Virus record (IMG/VR): IMGVR_UViG_3300037285_000147
Span: 1-32,266 of that record
Direction: 5' to 3' (one strand)
DNA: 32,266 nt
From: a virus
Positions 1 to 6,938 of the stretch are shown here, in pieces (positions within the stretch are counted from its first letter, which is position 1; the number at the start of each line of letters is the position of its first letter). The position numbers were made by a program, and so were the translations under genes. Below the pieces are notes generated by a model, which saw only the letters and a list, made by a program, of their open reading frames with translations, did not search any database and was not told the DNA's origin.

Positions 1-236
1 AATATGGTAATGAAACAGAAATGGGTGTCAACGGATTCCGTCCATACCTTACAAAATGGGACAAGCATCCTGATCGTGATGATGCATGGGCTGCTGAAGA
101 ACGTGCAAAGATTGGTGACGAACGTTTCCGTCGTGAGCATGAATGTGTGATACATGCAACACTTTTAAAATTAATTGGTGAAAATGGTGAGTTTGAACAA
201 GAAATTGGTGAATTGTTTGAAACTATAGATGAATAA
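1..236 (+). CDS. terL: Terminase large subunit, N-terminal part (3' end of gene) fused to split-intein N-half
   Basis: The gene enters from upstream; its first complete codon here is at position 3. The visible extein (FRPYLTKW, then FRREHE) corresponds to the region of T4 gp17 just after the ATPase domain, around T4's FRQEH. At codon 144-146 the reading switches at a Cys into an intein N-half of 30 residues and then stops. TerL is the packaging motor that moves DNA into the prohead. This half lacks the nuclease domain, which is encoded separately at 1260-2351. I read it as one half of a fractured gene restored by protein trans-splicing, not as a pseudogene, because the second half resumes exactly at CEF with an intein C-half in front. 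The ATPase motifs lie outside the window. Confidence 0.85.
   Translation, partial: YGNETEMGVNGFRPYLTKWDKHPDRDDAWAAEERAKIGDERFRREHECVIHATLLKLIGENGEFEQEIGELFETIDE
144..233 (+). other. Split intein N-half of TerL (atypically short, 30 aa)
   Basis: The segment starts with the nucleophile Cys (block A, CVIHATLL) and ends 30 residues later at the stop. Conventional split inteins have about 100 residues in the N-half. Here the split lies between blocks A and B, and block B (TDNH) is in the C-half. This matches the layout of the AceL-TerL intein from Ace Lake metagenomes, whose N-half is about 25 residues. Block A is divergent: it has H-A-T where most inteins have G-D-T, so splicing activity is inferred rather than shown. 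Confidence 0.8.
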
Positions 237-268
237 GTTTGCATAGACACAATATAGAAGCAAACACA

Positions 269-1312
269 ATGAACAACACAAATTACATCACAAGCAAAAT
301 TGACCAAAAATCCTACTGTAAATCAAACGGACAATTTACTCGGCACCTGCGCCAGCATAACATTACATATCAAGGATATTATGAATTATATGAAACAGGC
401 ATATGTATGTTATGTTATTGTCAAAAATCGCTAACGTTTTACCAAAAATCAAATTCATATGCAAATAGTTGTGGTGATCCTATATGTGTAGGTAAAACTA
501 TATCTGCAACCAAGCAAAACTGGACAACCAAGCAGCGCGAGTTGGATAGTAAACACAAGAAAATTGCTGCATCAAATAGAACACCTGCGCAAATACAGGC
601 ACAAAAAGACAAGTCATCAGCAACAGCGCGTGCGAAATATGGTGTAGATTGGGTGACACAATCAGATGAATACAAGGCCAAATCCAAGGCTACCAAACTA
701 GAACGGTATGGCAATGAACATTATGCTGGGTGGGAAGCATCGGCCCATACAAATCGTAACAAAACCATAGTGGAGCAAGATGCGATAAATGATAAACGGC
801 GCGCCACAAATTTAGAGAGATTTGGTGTAGAAAATGTGTTTATGTTACCTAATAATAGTTCAAAGACAAATAAAGGTAACAGCTCTATCAAAGAATACAT
901 TACACCATCTGGTAAAGTTATTGGCATTCGAGGATATGAACATTTAGTGCTAGACATATTATTTAATGATTACAATGAAGATGAATTATACATACATGAT
1001 GACTTTGCTGAATATTCTATAGAAAGATTTGAATATCAGGCTGTAGACAGGAAACGACTTTATTATCCTGATATCTACATACCAAAAGAAAATTTAATTA
1101 TCGAAGTCAAGAGTGAATGGTGGTGGAATGGTAAGTTAGATGAGCGTTACCGCAATAGATTGGAAAACAATTTACGCAAGCGCCAATCAGTTATAGACAA
1201 GGGTTATAATTTTCAATTGTGGCTGTTTTCAACTAAATATACACATAGGATATTACATAATGACACCGATTTTCAAAGAGAACACAAAAAATTTAAAAGT
1301 ATTGACTGCTGA
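269..1312 (+). CDS. Intein-associated free-standing homing endonuclease (VSR/PD-(D/E)XK-like)
   Basis: This 347-residue protein lies between the two halves of terL. The N-terminal part has a Cys cluster (CMLCYC, then SCGDPIC) that could bind zinc. The middle carries repeated segments of the type ATKLERYGNEH and ATNLERFGVEN, often seen in phage endonucleases as DNA-contact repeats. The C-terminal part has the nuclease signature: GYEHLVLD, then YYPDIYIP, then LIIEVKSEW. I chose the ATG at 269 over a TTG at 239. Its last 53 bases overlap the start of the intein C-half gene in another frame. The position matches the fractured-gene arrangement of Dassa and colleagues (2009), where a new VSR-like endonuclease family lies between split-intein halves. 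It probably cuts uninterrupted terL alleles. Confidence 0.8.
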   Translation: MNNTNYITSKIDQKSYCKSNGQFTRHLRQHNITYQGYYELYETGICMLCYCQKSLTFYQKSNSYANSCGDPICVGKTISATKQNWTTKQRELDSKHKKIAASNRTPAQIQAQKDKSSATARAKYGVDWVTQSDEYKAKSKATKLERYGNEHYAGWEASAHTNRNKTIVEQDAINDKRRATNLERFGVENVFMLPNNSSKTNKGNSSIKEYITPSGKVIGIRGYEHLVLDILFNDYNEDELYIHDDFAEYSIERFEYQAVDRKRLYYPDIYIPKENLIIEVKSEWWWNGKLDERYRNRLENNLRKRQSVIDKGYNFQLWLFSTKYTHRILHNDTDFQREHKKFKSIDC

Positions 1313-1601
1313 CGGATATCAAAGTTTCAAAGGTATTCAATGTTTGGGTGAACGTCCAATATACCGGCTGGAATTTGAGAATGAAAATTGGATCGAGTGT
1401 ACTGACAATCATCAAATTTTCATTGACGACGGCACAAAAATCGATGCCGCCAAATTAAAAGTTGGTGACAATGTTATGGCATTGGGTGGCGACCTGGTAA
1501 TTATCAAAGCGTATTATACTGGTCGTATTGAAAAAGTATATGACTTGGTGGGGGTAGATGGTGGCAATCGGTTTTATGGTAATGACATTTTGGTCTCGAA
1601 T
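1260..1601 (+). other. Split intein C-half of TerL (114 aa, carries blocks B, F and G)
   Basis: Block B is seen as WIECTDNHQIF (T-x-x-H), block F as VYDLVGVDGGNRFYGND, and block G as ILVSN followed by extein Cys. Its N-terminus (NTKNLKVLTADGYQSFKGIQ) resembles, from memory, the start of the AceL-TerL C-half. The penultimate residue is Ser where His is usual, leaving Asn114 to cyclise without the common helper; some active inteins tolerate this. Long C-half plus 30-residue N-half makes this an atypically split intein. Confidence 0.8.
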
Positions 1602-2351
1602 TGTGAATTTATTGCCTTTGACGAAACTCTTATCAGTGCTATTTTCCTTAGTGAAATGGATATGGGTATGGAGCCCATGCGCAAGCATGGTCAGGTTCGC
1701 TGGTATGATAAAATTAGAGATGATCAAACATATTTGGTTGCACTTGATCCCAGCTTGGGAACAGGTGGTGACCCCAGTGCAATTCAGATATTCGCAATTC
1801 CTGGGATGCGTCAAGTCGGTGAGTGGCAACACAATAAAACCCCTATTCAGATGCAGATTAAAATTATGAGGGCAATCCTTGAAGAAATTGAGGAGGCTGC
1901 CCCCAATAGTGAACTGTATTATTCTGTGGAAAATAACACACTGGGCGAAGCAGCACTGGTGACAATTGAAGAAATGGGTGAAGAACACATACCTGGTACA
2001 TTCCTCAGCGAGCCTAAGAAAAAAGGCAAAGGCAGACGTTTCAGAAAAGGCTTCAACACCACCAACTCAAACAAGCTGGCATCATGTGCAAAGCTAAAGC
2101 GTTGGGTTGAAGAAAGCACAATGAAAGTGCGCAGTAAAAATCTTACTCGTGAACTCAAAACATTCGTAGCCCATGGTAACGGTTATAAGGCAAAAGAGGG
2201 TGAAACAGACGACTTGGTCATGGCAACCATCCTTGCAATCCGTATGGCCATGCAGGTCGCTCGCTACGATCCAGAAGCATTTGACGATTTGAAAGAAAGT
2301 TTCGACGACAGCGATCTCCGCCGTCCAATGCCCGTGGGCTTCTTGAATTAG
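1260..2351 (+). CDS. terL: Split-intein C-half fused to terminase large subunit C-terminal (nuclease) part
   Basis: Residues 1-114 are the intein C-half and the C-extein starts at Cys115 (CEFIAFDETLIS). The extein is the gp17 nuclease domain: D163 in YLVALDPSLG, E224 in YYSVENNTLG and D317/D318 in ETDDLVMAT fit the three acidic metal ligands of T4 gp17 (D401, E458, D542). This domain cuts concatemeric DNA at the end of headful packaging. An AGGA nine bases before ATG 1260 supports the start, which lies inside the endonuclease gene. The C-extein is 249 residues with no visible lesion. The stop overlaps the stop of the convergent GIY-YIG gene by a few bases. Confidence 0.9.
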   Translation: MTPIFKENTKNLKVLTADGYQSFKGIQCLGERPIYRLEFENENWIECTDNHQIFIDDGTKIDAAKLKVGDNVMALGGDLVIIKAYYTGRIEKVYDLVGVDGGNRFYGNDILVSNCEFIAFDETLISAIFLSEMDMGMEPMRKHGQVRWYDKIRDDQTYLVALDPSLGTGGDPSAIQIFAIPGMRQVGEWQHNKTPIQMQIKIMRAILEEIEEAAPNSELYYSVENNTLGEAALVTIEEMGEEHIPGTFLSEPKKKGKGRRFRKGFNTTNSNKLASCAKLKRWVEESTMKVRSKNLTRELKTFVAHGNGYKAKEGETDDLVMATILAIRMAMQVARYDPEAFDDLKESFDDSDLRRPMPVGFLN

Positions 2352-3175
2352 ATACCGTTAAGATAAAATCCGGCTTGATTGAATGTACATCCGATTAAGT
2401 CGGGCATATTTTTCCCAATAATTGAATTGTTCCCAATAACTTTATTTTGTGATTTGACGCAATATCCCCATACTGTAGCAGAATTTATTTTAAATGGTGC
2501 TGCCGCCGCCGCAGATGAGGAACCATGAAATTCACCCCATGGGGTCACGTAGGTGCCGTTGCTACTGGGATGGGCGTTATTTTTATACCAATCCGACATC
2601 TGTGCTCGAGTATTGTCGCTATGTGTTTTGCCCCAAAAAGAGTTGCCTTCTTGCTGCCGCATATCACTTAATTTTTGCTTGGTTTGGTCACTAGCAACAT
2701 TTCCCATGTTGGCTTCACTGAGATTTTTCTTCCAATTATCGTCCATACCTAATCGGCCAAATGTCCAACCTTTGGGCAATTCCTTGTCTCTGTGTAACTG
2801 GTGGGATTGTTCCCCGTCGTTGATCCATTTGGAGCCAGAAAAATGGTCAGATATTTTTTGTAAGGCAATGTAGTCATTATCCCTCACGCCAGGCACACAT
2901 CGGTTCAACCATCGTGTAGATGACACGACTTTTAATCGTTGTAAAACTTTCTTCTCCCAACGCCGGGCCGCTATTGAGTTGACAAACACCTTACGAACCT
3001 GTATAATGTCTGGGTCTCCCAACGATTCACGCAATTCCTTGACTATGTCACTGGATGTAAAGTACACTTTCCAAAAATCTTCTGGGTGGCAATTTTTAGC
3101 GTAACGAACGCCATAGTACCACCGGTCAATTGCTGACCAGCCGATGAGGTACGTGTAAGGTTGATAAATATTCAT
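2348..3175 (-). CDS. GIY-YIG homing endonuclease (Seg-like), copy 1
   Basis: This 275-residue protein starts with a GIY-YIG nuclease signature: PYTYLIG near residue 6, WYYGVRYA near residue 19, then NCHP. A helix with RRWEKKVLQRL follows and probably carries the acidic metal ligand. The middle (NLSEANMGN, TKQKLSDMRQQ, FWGKTH) looks like NUMOD3-type DNA-binding repeats. The ATG has a GGAAGGA site in front on the - strand. The gene sits tail-to-tail with terL, sharing four bases. Its N-terminus is clearly paralogous to the genes at 4769-5464 and 26964-27602. By analogy with T4 Seg and Mob proteins it probably promotes its own spread. The target site cannot be read from sequence. Confidence 0.85.
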   Translation of the reverse strand: MNIYQPYTYLIGWSAIDRWYYGVRYAKNCHPEDFWKVYFTSSDIVKELRESLGDPDIIQVRKVFVNSIAARRWEKKVLQRLKVVSSTRWLNRCVPGVRDNDYIALQKISDHFSGSKWINDGEQSHQLHRDKELPKGWTFGRLGMDDNWKKNLSEANMGNVASDQTKQKLSDMRQQEGNSFWGKTHSDNTRAQMSDWYKNNAHPSSNGTYVTPWGEFHGSSSAAAAAPFKINSATVWGYCVKSQNKVIGNNSIIGKNMPDLIGCTFNQAGFYLNGI

Positions 3176-3231
3176 GCTGTTGTATCCTTCCAGATAATAG
3201 AGTAGTCAGATGTTTCAGCATCGTGGGCTAC

Positions 3232-3265
3232 ATATCTATTTATATAACTCAGCATAAATAGATAT
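3232..3265. promoter_or_regulatory. Palindromic bidirectional late promoter
   Basis: A perfect 12-bp inverted repeat (3232-3243 and 3254-3265, 10-bp spacer) contains a TATAAATA box on the - strand (3244 to 3237) and CATAAATA on the + strand (3253-3260). These match the T4 late promoter. They point away from each other, toward the - strand endonuclease (ATG at 3175) and the + strand virion-like gene (ATG at 3285). Confidence 0.65.
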
Positions 3266-3284
3266 AACAAACAGGATAACATTT

Positions 3285-4607
3285 ATGGTATACTCAGTAG
3301 ACATCATTTCGCAACAACTTTTTAAAACCATCAAGGGGTTTGGCCACAGCATTGTATTATTTACAGATGACGGCCAAAAGACAACTGACCCTGGCGAAGC
3401 ACGTCGCTTTTATGCCAAAGATATTCAAATGATGGTAAACTTTGTAGTAGATGAAACCACAAATGAGATTGTGATAAACCTTAGCAACGACTCAGACATT
3501 AAAGAACTTCAGCCAATGTTGACCAGCATTCGCAACGTAGCCAACCGTTACATTATTGAATACACAGTAAAAACATTTGGCAAATCGATACAACCCAGGG
3601 ACTTTTCGTACATGGCAAAGAATACAGTAGAAGAAGGCTTCAGCGGCTGGCATGGGTCAGCACGTAAGAGCATGAATGAATTGGACGATGCACGTCTTGT
3701 GATCAAACACCGTAAGAGTGTAGATGAGCAAAAGCGAGGCGCCCGCACACGCCAGATTGAAAGCATTTTTATTGAAAATGCCGAAGGCGAACGGTTCAAA
3801 TTCCCCAGCAGAAATATTACAGCGGCCAAAGCCATGTTGCGTCACGTCCGAGAAGGCGGCGCACCACATGATAATTTTGGACAACACATTTACAGCATCA
3901 TGGAAGAACTGACTCAGCTCAAAACATTCCAACGCAAGAACAAGCGTAACGACTTCTTTGAGGACGCCAGCATAGGCGAAGAAATCAACACACACATTGG
4001 TGGACTGCGCAACAGTCTAAAAACCATGAGTGGTGTCAAAGGCTATAAGGCACAGTTTGAAAGCTTCACCACAGACAACGCAGAAGTGTCACAAGAGCGT
4101 CTAGACGAACTAAAAGACAACGTAACAGTGTCGTATTTTGATGAAAACATTGCCGAGGCCTTGCCTTATGTTGCCCGCATCATCGAAACACTGCGCGGCA
4201 AGCAGGCAAACCAGTCACATGTTGTTGAATTTGCCCGTGAAATCATGCGCAACAGTGGGGATATTGCCCTTAGTGAAGCATGTGATTGTGACGATCCTGA
4301 TGCACCAGGCACACAGAGCTATAAGTCACAGCTGGACGAAGTCAACGCATGGGCTGCCTACTTGGCACCACGCATGCAGAACCAAGCATTGGCAGCACAG
4401 ATTACACAGATTGCTGAGAACATCAGCACAGTGGACGCAGGACATGCCAGCATGATGATGTCAGCCTTGAACGTGATCCGTCAAAATGGTCAAGTAACAG
4501 AAGCAAGTCATCTTGCCGACGATAAAGACAACGTGGAAGCTGATGAAATCAGCAAGATCAACGAGACTTTCGATAAATACTCAGTACGCAAAATATTCGG
4601 TGTATAG
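3285..4607 (+). CDS. Conserved T4-like phage protein, probable virion component
   Basis: A 440-residue soluble protein without signal peptide or membrane segment. It resembles, from memory, a protein conserved in T4-like phages of aquatic bacteria; no function is known to me. A recognisable stretch is VDEQKRGARTRQ followed by IFIENAEGERFKFP and a region rich in helices. It has its own late-type box (3253-3260) and an AGGATA site before the ATG, which argues for expression with structural genes. Codon use is that of the phage core rather than of the AT-rich endonucleases on both sides. Virion location is an inference from promoter type. Confidence 0.7.
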   Translation: MVYSVDIISQQLFKTIKGFGHSIVLFTDDGQKTTDPGEARRFYAKDIQMMVNFVVDETTNEIVINLSNDSDIKELQPMLTSIRNVANRYIIEYTVKTFGKSIQPRDFSYMAKNTVEEGFSGWHGSARKSMNELDDARLVIKHRKSVDEQKRGARTRQIESIFIENAEGERFKFPSRNITAAKAMLRHVREGGAPHDNFGQHIYSIMEELTQLKTFQRKNKRNDFFEDASIGEEINTHIGGLRNSLKTMSGVKGYKAQFESFTTDNAEVSQERLDELKDNVTVSYFDENIAEALPYVARIIETLRGKQANQSHVVEFAREIMRNSGDIALSEACDCDDPDAPGTQSYKSQLDEVNAWAAYLAPRMQNQALAAQITQIAENISTVDAGHASMMMSALNVIRQNGQVTEASHLADDKDNVEADEISKINETFDKYSVRKIFGV

Positions 4608-4618
4608 TTAACCGGCAA

Positions 4619-4739
4619 GGTGTTATGGTAACACCACAAACGTTGACTGAACCCAAGAAATTGTGTATTATCAACGTATTACAAGAAATGATTTGTAATA
4701 CGTTTGTTAGAATAAAACAAACCAGGACCGCACTAGCGG
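4619..4739 (+). promoter_or_regulatory. Structured intergenic region with consecutive hairpins
   Basis: Four inverted repeats follow one another: 4619-4625 with 4629-4635 (7 bp, 3-base loop), 4675-4684 with 4693-4702 (10 bp, 8-base loop), 4702-4708 with 4716-4722 (7 bp), and 4728-4731 with 4736-4739 (4 bp). A further 7-bp pairing, 4640-4646 with 4671-4677, would compete with the second hairpin. No long T tract follows any of them, so simple termination is doubtful. Attenuation, RNA stabilisation or protection of the endonuclease start are possible. Confidence 0.5.
4643..4671 (+). promoter_or_regulatory. Sigma70-type promoter upstream of GIY-YIG copy 2 and gp32
   Basis: TTGACT at 4643-4648, a 17-bp spacer and TATTAT at 4666-4671. 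It fits the replication-gene promoter pattern in this window. It may be the original gp32 promoter, now separated from gp32 by the endonuclease gene. Confidence 0.5.
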
Positions 4740-4768
4740 AACACATTATGGCTATTATAGGAATGACA

Positions 4769-5464
4769 ATGACACCATACACATATTTAATCGGTTGGAC
4801 TTATTTAGATCGCTGGTATTATGGTGTGCAATATTCTAACAATTGTCATCCAAGTCATCTAATGGTTTCATATTTTACCTCAAGCAAATCTATAGCAGAA
4901 ATTATCGTTGATAACGGCTTACCAGACGTTGTGATGGTAAGAAAAACATTCAATGATATTAACAAAGCACGTGACTGGGAGCATACAGTCTTGCGTAGAC
5001 TTAATGTAATTAATTCACTTAAATGGATTAACCAAACAGATAATGTATCCTTCCCAGTGTTTTCAGGCCACTCCCATCACAATTATGGGAGAAAAGGCGA
5101 CCTGCATCCATTAACTGGAAAATCGCGGCCAGAAATATCAACTTCCCGCAAAGAAAAACAATGTTGGGTTGGCACTGACAATCCAATGTATGATAGTGTA
5201 CAAAAAGAAAAATCTATTGCTGCACGATCAGGCAACGCACATCATATGAAACGTAAAGATGTTAAAGAAAAGGTCAGTGGCACTAATAATTGGATTTTCC
5301 AAAGTCCTGAAGCATTAGCACAACGACAAGATCAGTTTAGACAAATGAATATTGCTAGGCGAGGAATGAAATATGAAAAAATTCCATGCCCGGTATGTCA
5401 AATTAACATGCCTAAGAATAATTTCAAAAGACATGTTAAAATATGTGAATTAAAACATTCATGA
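4769..5464 (+). CDS. GIY-YIG homing endonuclease (Seg-like), copy 2, with C-terminal zinc finger
   Basis: The GIY-YIG signature is at the N-terminus (PYTYLIGW, then WYYGVQYSNNCHP). The ATG at 4769 was chosen because paralogues start just before PYTYLIG and an AGGA lies seven bases upstream; longer starts at 4625, 4748 and 4763 exist. The middle has NUMOD-like repeats (GTDNPMYD, ARSGNAHHMK). The C-terminus ends in a C-x2-C-x11-H-x3-C finger (CPVC to KIC) that the other two copies lack. It lies directly before gp32, so it may have inserted into the gp32 leader. The gene is visibly more AT-rich than gp32. Confidence 0.85.
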   Translation: MTPYTYLIGWTYLDRWYYGVQYSNNCHPSHLMVSYFTSSKSIAEIIVDNGLPDVVMVRKTFNDINKARDWEHTVLRRLNVINSLKWINQTDNVSFPVFSGHSHHNYGRKGDLHPLTGKSRPEISTSRKEKQCWVGTDNPMYDSVQKEKSIAARSGNAHHMKRKDVKEKVSGTNNWIFQSPEALAQRQDQFRQMNIARRGMKYEKIPCPVCQINMPKNNFKRHVKICELKHS

Positions 5465-5552
5465 AACACATTTATCAATTTAGTGTATAAACGACAAATT
5501 GTTAAAACACCCAAAAGCCGAAACTCGGTAACCAATATAGGAAAAAATTAAA
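5465..5552 (+). promoter_or_regulatory. gp32 5' leader with possible pseudoknot
   Basis: CAATTT (5476-5481) can pair with AAATTG (5496-5501). GTGT in that loop (5483-5486) can pair with ACAC at 5507-5510, giving a pseudoknot-like fold. A small hairpin CCGA/TCGG lies at 5518-5528. T4 gp32 represses its own translation by binding a 5' pseudoknot, so a similar role is conceivable. The stems are short and AT-rich and the inner loop is long, so this is weak. Confidence 0.3.
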
Positions 5553-6545
5553 ATGGCAACTTTAAGTGAAATTCGCGCGAAACTACAAGCGCAAGACTCC
5601 AAGCAAAACAAGGGCGGATCGTTTGACAACGCAATTTACCCACATTGGAACACCCCCGAAAATGAATCAAGTACACTACGGTATCTAGCAGATGCTGACG
5701 AAAGCAACGACTTCTTCTGGCGTGAACGTCAGATGATTAACATCACATTTTCTGGTGTTAAGGGTGGCGACGAAGGCAAGCCTGTTACAATTAAGGTGCC
5801 ATGTATCGAAATGTGGGATGGTCAGAAATGTCCAATCCATCAAGAGATTCGTCCTTGGTTCAAAGACCCAAGCATGGAAGACATGGCTCGCAAATACTGG
5901 AAGAAGAAAAGCTACCTGTACCAAGGTTTGGTAGTACATTCTGGCTTTGCAGAAGAAGAAGCACCAGAGAACAAAGTTCGTCGCTTCATCAACAGCCCAC
6001 AAATTCATAACATTATCAAAGCAGCACTTATGGACCCTGAGTTCGGTGATCACCTGCCAACTGATTATGATATGGGTGTGGACTTTAAGATTGCTAAGAC
6101 CAAAAAAGGTCAGTACGCTGACTACACAACTTCAAACTGGGCACGTAAAGAGCGCAGCTTGGATCAAGCAGAACGTGATGCAATTGCAGAGCATGGCTTG
6201 TTCGACTTGAACGACTTTATGCCCAAGAAGCCTACAGACGACGACTTGGCTATTATGTTCCAAATGTTCGAAGCAAGTGTAGATGGTGAACTTTATGATC
6301 CAGAACGGTTTGCAGACTACTATCGCCCATATGGTATGGAAGCACCAAGCAGTGGTTCCAGCAAGCGGGTGTCAACACCAAAAGCAGAAGCCCCAAAAGC
6401 AGAAGCCCCAGCCGCAGCCGCAGCACCAGCATCGACCCCTGCCGCAGAAGAAAAGGCACCTGCACCAGCTGATGATTCATCAGCAAACACAGGTAAAGAT
6501 GCGAAAGATATTCTCGCAGCGATCCGCGCCCGCAAGGATGCATAA
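5553..6545 (+). CDS. gp32: Single-stranded DNA-binding protein gp32
   Basis: The 330-residue protein has the gp32 layout: a short basic N-terminal segment (MATLSEIRAKLQAQ) for cooperativity, an OB-fold core (about residues 25-230) with the conserved NAIYPHW, FWRERQMI and KSYLYQGLVV stretches, and a flexible tail. C-x-n-CPIH around residues 88-98 probably holds part of the zinc site. The tail is an Ala/Pro/Lys/Glu-rich linker with a repeated PKAEA unit, ending in a helical KDILAAIRARKDA rather than T4's strongly acidic tip. It coats single-stranded DNA in replication, recombination and repair and contacts gp41 loading, UvsX and polymerase. A strong hairpin follows the stop. Confidence 0.95.
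   Translation: MATLSEIRAKLQAQDSKQNKGGSFDNAIYPHWNTPENESSTLRYLADADESNDFFWRERQMINITFSGVKGGDEGKPVTIKVPCIEMWDGQKCPIHQEIRPWFKDPSMEDMARKYWKKKSYLYQGLVVHSGFAEEEAPENKVRRFINSPQIHNIIKAALMDPEFGDHLPTDYDMGVDFKIAKTKKGQYADYTTSNWARKERSLDQAERDAIAEHGLFDLNDFMPKKPTDDDLAIMFQMFEASVDGELYDPERFADYYRPYGMEAPSSGSSKRVSTPKAEAPKAEAPAAAAAPASTPAAEEKAPAPADDSSANTGKDAKDILAAIRARKDA
6378..6413 (+). repeat. Short tandem repeat in gp32 linker
   Basis: Two near-identical 15-base units encode PKAEA PKAEA in the flexible Ala/Pro-rich tail of gp32. This is probably a length-variable linker and not a mobile element. Confidence 0.6.
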
Positions 6546-6567
6546 CTAAAACTTCACACTTAACATA

Positions 6568-6591
6568 TTGGCGAGCCTCCGGGCTCGCCAA
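6568..6591 (+). terminator. Perfect 10-bp hairpin with UCCG loop after gp32
   Basis: TTGGCGAGCC (6568-6577) pairs perfectly with 6582-6591 around a TCCG loop closed by C-G, a UNCG-class tetraloop. It is the strongest GC hairpin in the window. No T tract follows, so it may block exonucleases at the 3' end of gp32 mRNA or act as a partial terminator instead of a classic intrinsic one. Confidence 0.6.
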
Positions 6592-6615
6592 CCCTACTCA
6601 ACAAGGAGAAGAGCT

Positions 6616-6633
6616 ATGAGTAATAACTCATGA
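6616..6633 (+). other. Five-codon mini-ORF (MSNNS) before the next gene
   Basis: A good AAGGAG site (6603-6608) precedes ATG 6616. The resulting ORF has five codons, and its TGA overlaps the ATG at 6630 of the next gene. It could be a leader peptide coupling translation into that gene, or the remnant of a longer start. No peptide function is claimed. Confidence 0.4.
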
Positions 6634-6908
6634 TGTGGCAAGCAGAGACTAAGGATCAATGGCTGACAAGATGTAAATTGGGCATTCGTTGTTTTGCACT
6701 ATTCCCACGTAAAATGGAAGATGGTAAAGTAGTATGGCTAGAACACTATTGGTCAGTATTACACCATATTAGAGCGGGCAATATACAAAGTGAAACATGG
6801 AAGAATTCATATAAACAAGAAGATATGATATTCCCTACACCCATGCAGCGTCCCCCTCCCCCCCACAACCCATCCGATCAAAGCCCCCGTCCACTGGCAC
6901 TGTGGTGA
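6630..6908 (+). CDS. Small hypothetical protein with Pro-rich tail
   Basis: A 92-residue protein not recognised by family. The first 70 residues look folded: Trp-rich, with MMWQAETKDQWLTRCK, then FPRKMEDGKVVWLEHYW. The tail is Pro-rich (QRPPPPHNPSDQSPRP) and encoded over C runs at 6852-6864. It lies between gp32 and uvsX and may be coupled to the five-codon mini-ORF in front. A slippage or sequencing error in the C run could change the true C-terminus. Confidence 0.6.
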   Translation: MMWQAETKDQWLTRCKLGIRCFALFPRKMEDGKVVWLEHYWSVLHHIRAGNIQSETWKNSYKQEDMIFPTPMQRPPPPHNPSDQSPRPLALW

Positions 6909-6938
6909 AAAAGAAAAACACAAAAAAAGGAAAGTAAA

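Noticed and set aside
1455-1988. 177-aa - strand ORF opposite terL
   Set aside because: It runs antisense through both the intein and the nuclease domain, with no protein-like conservation.
1-2351. terL as a frameshifted pseudogene
   Set aside because: Both halves stop or start exactly at intein borders with matching block motifs, and the exteins rejoin at HE|CEF without loss.
6320-6535. - strand Ala-rich ORF
   Set aside because: It is the antisense shadow of the gp32 Ala/Pro-rich tail and has no ribosome site.
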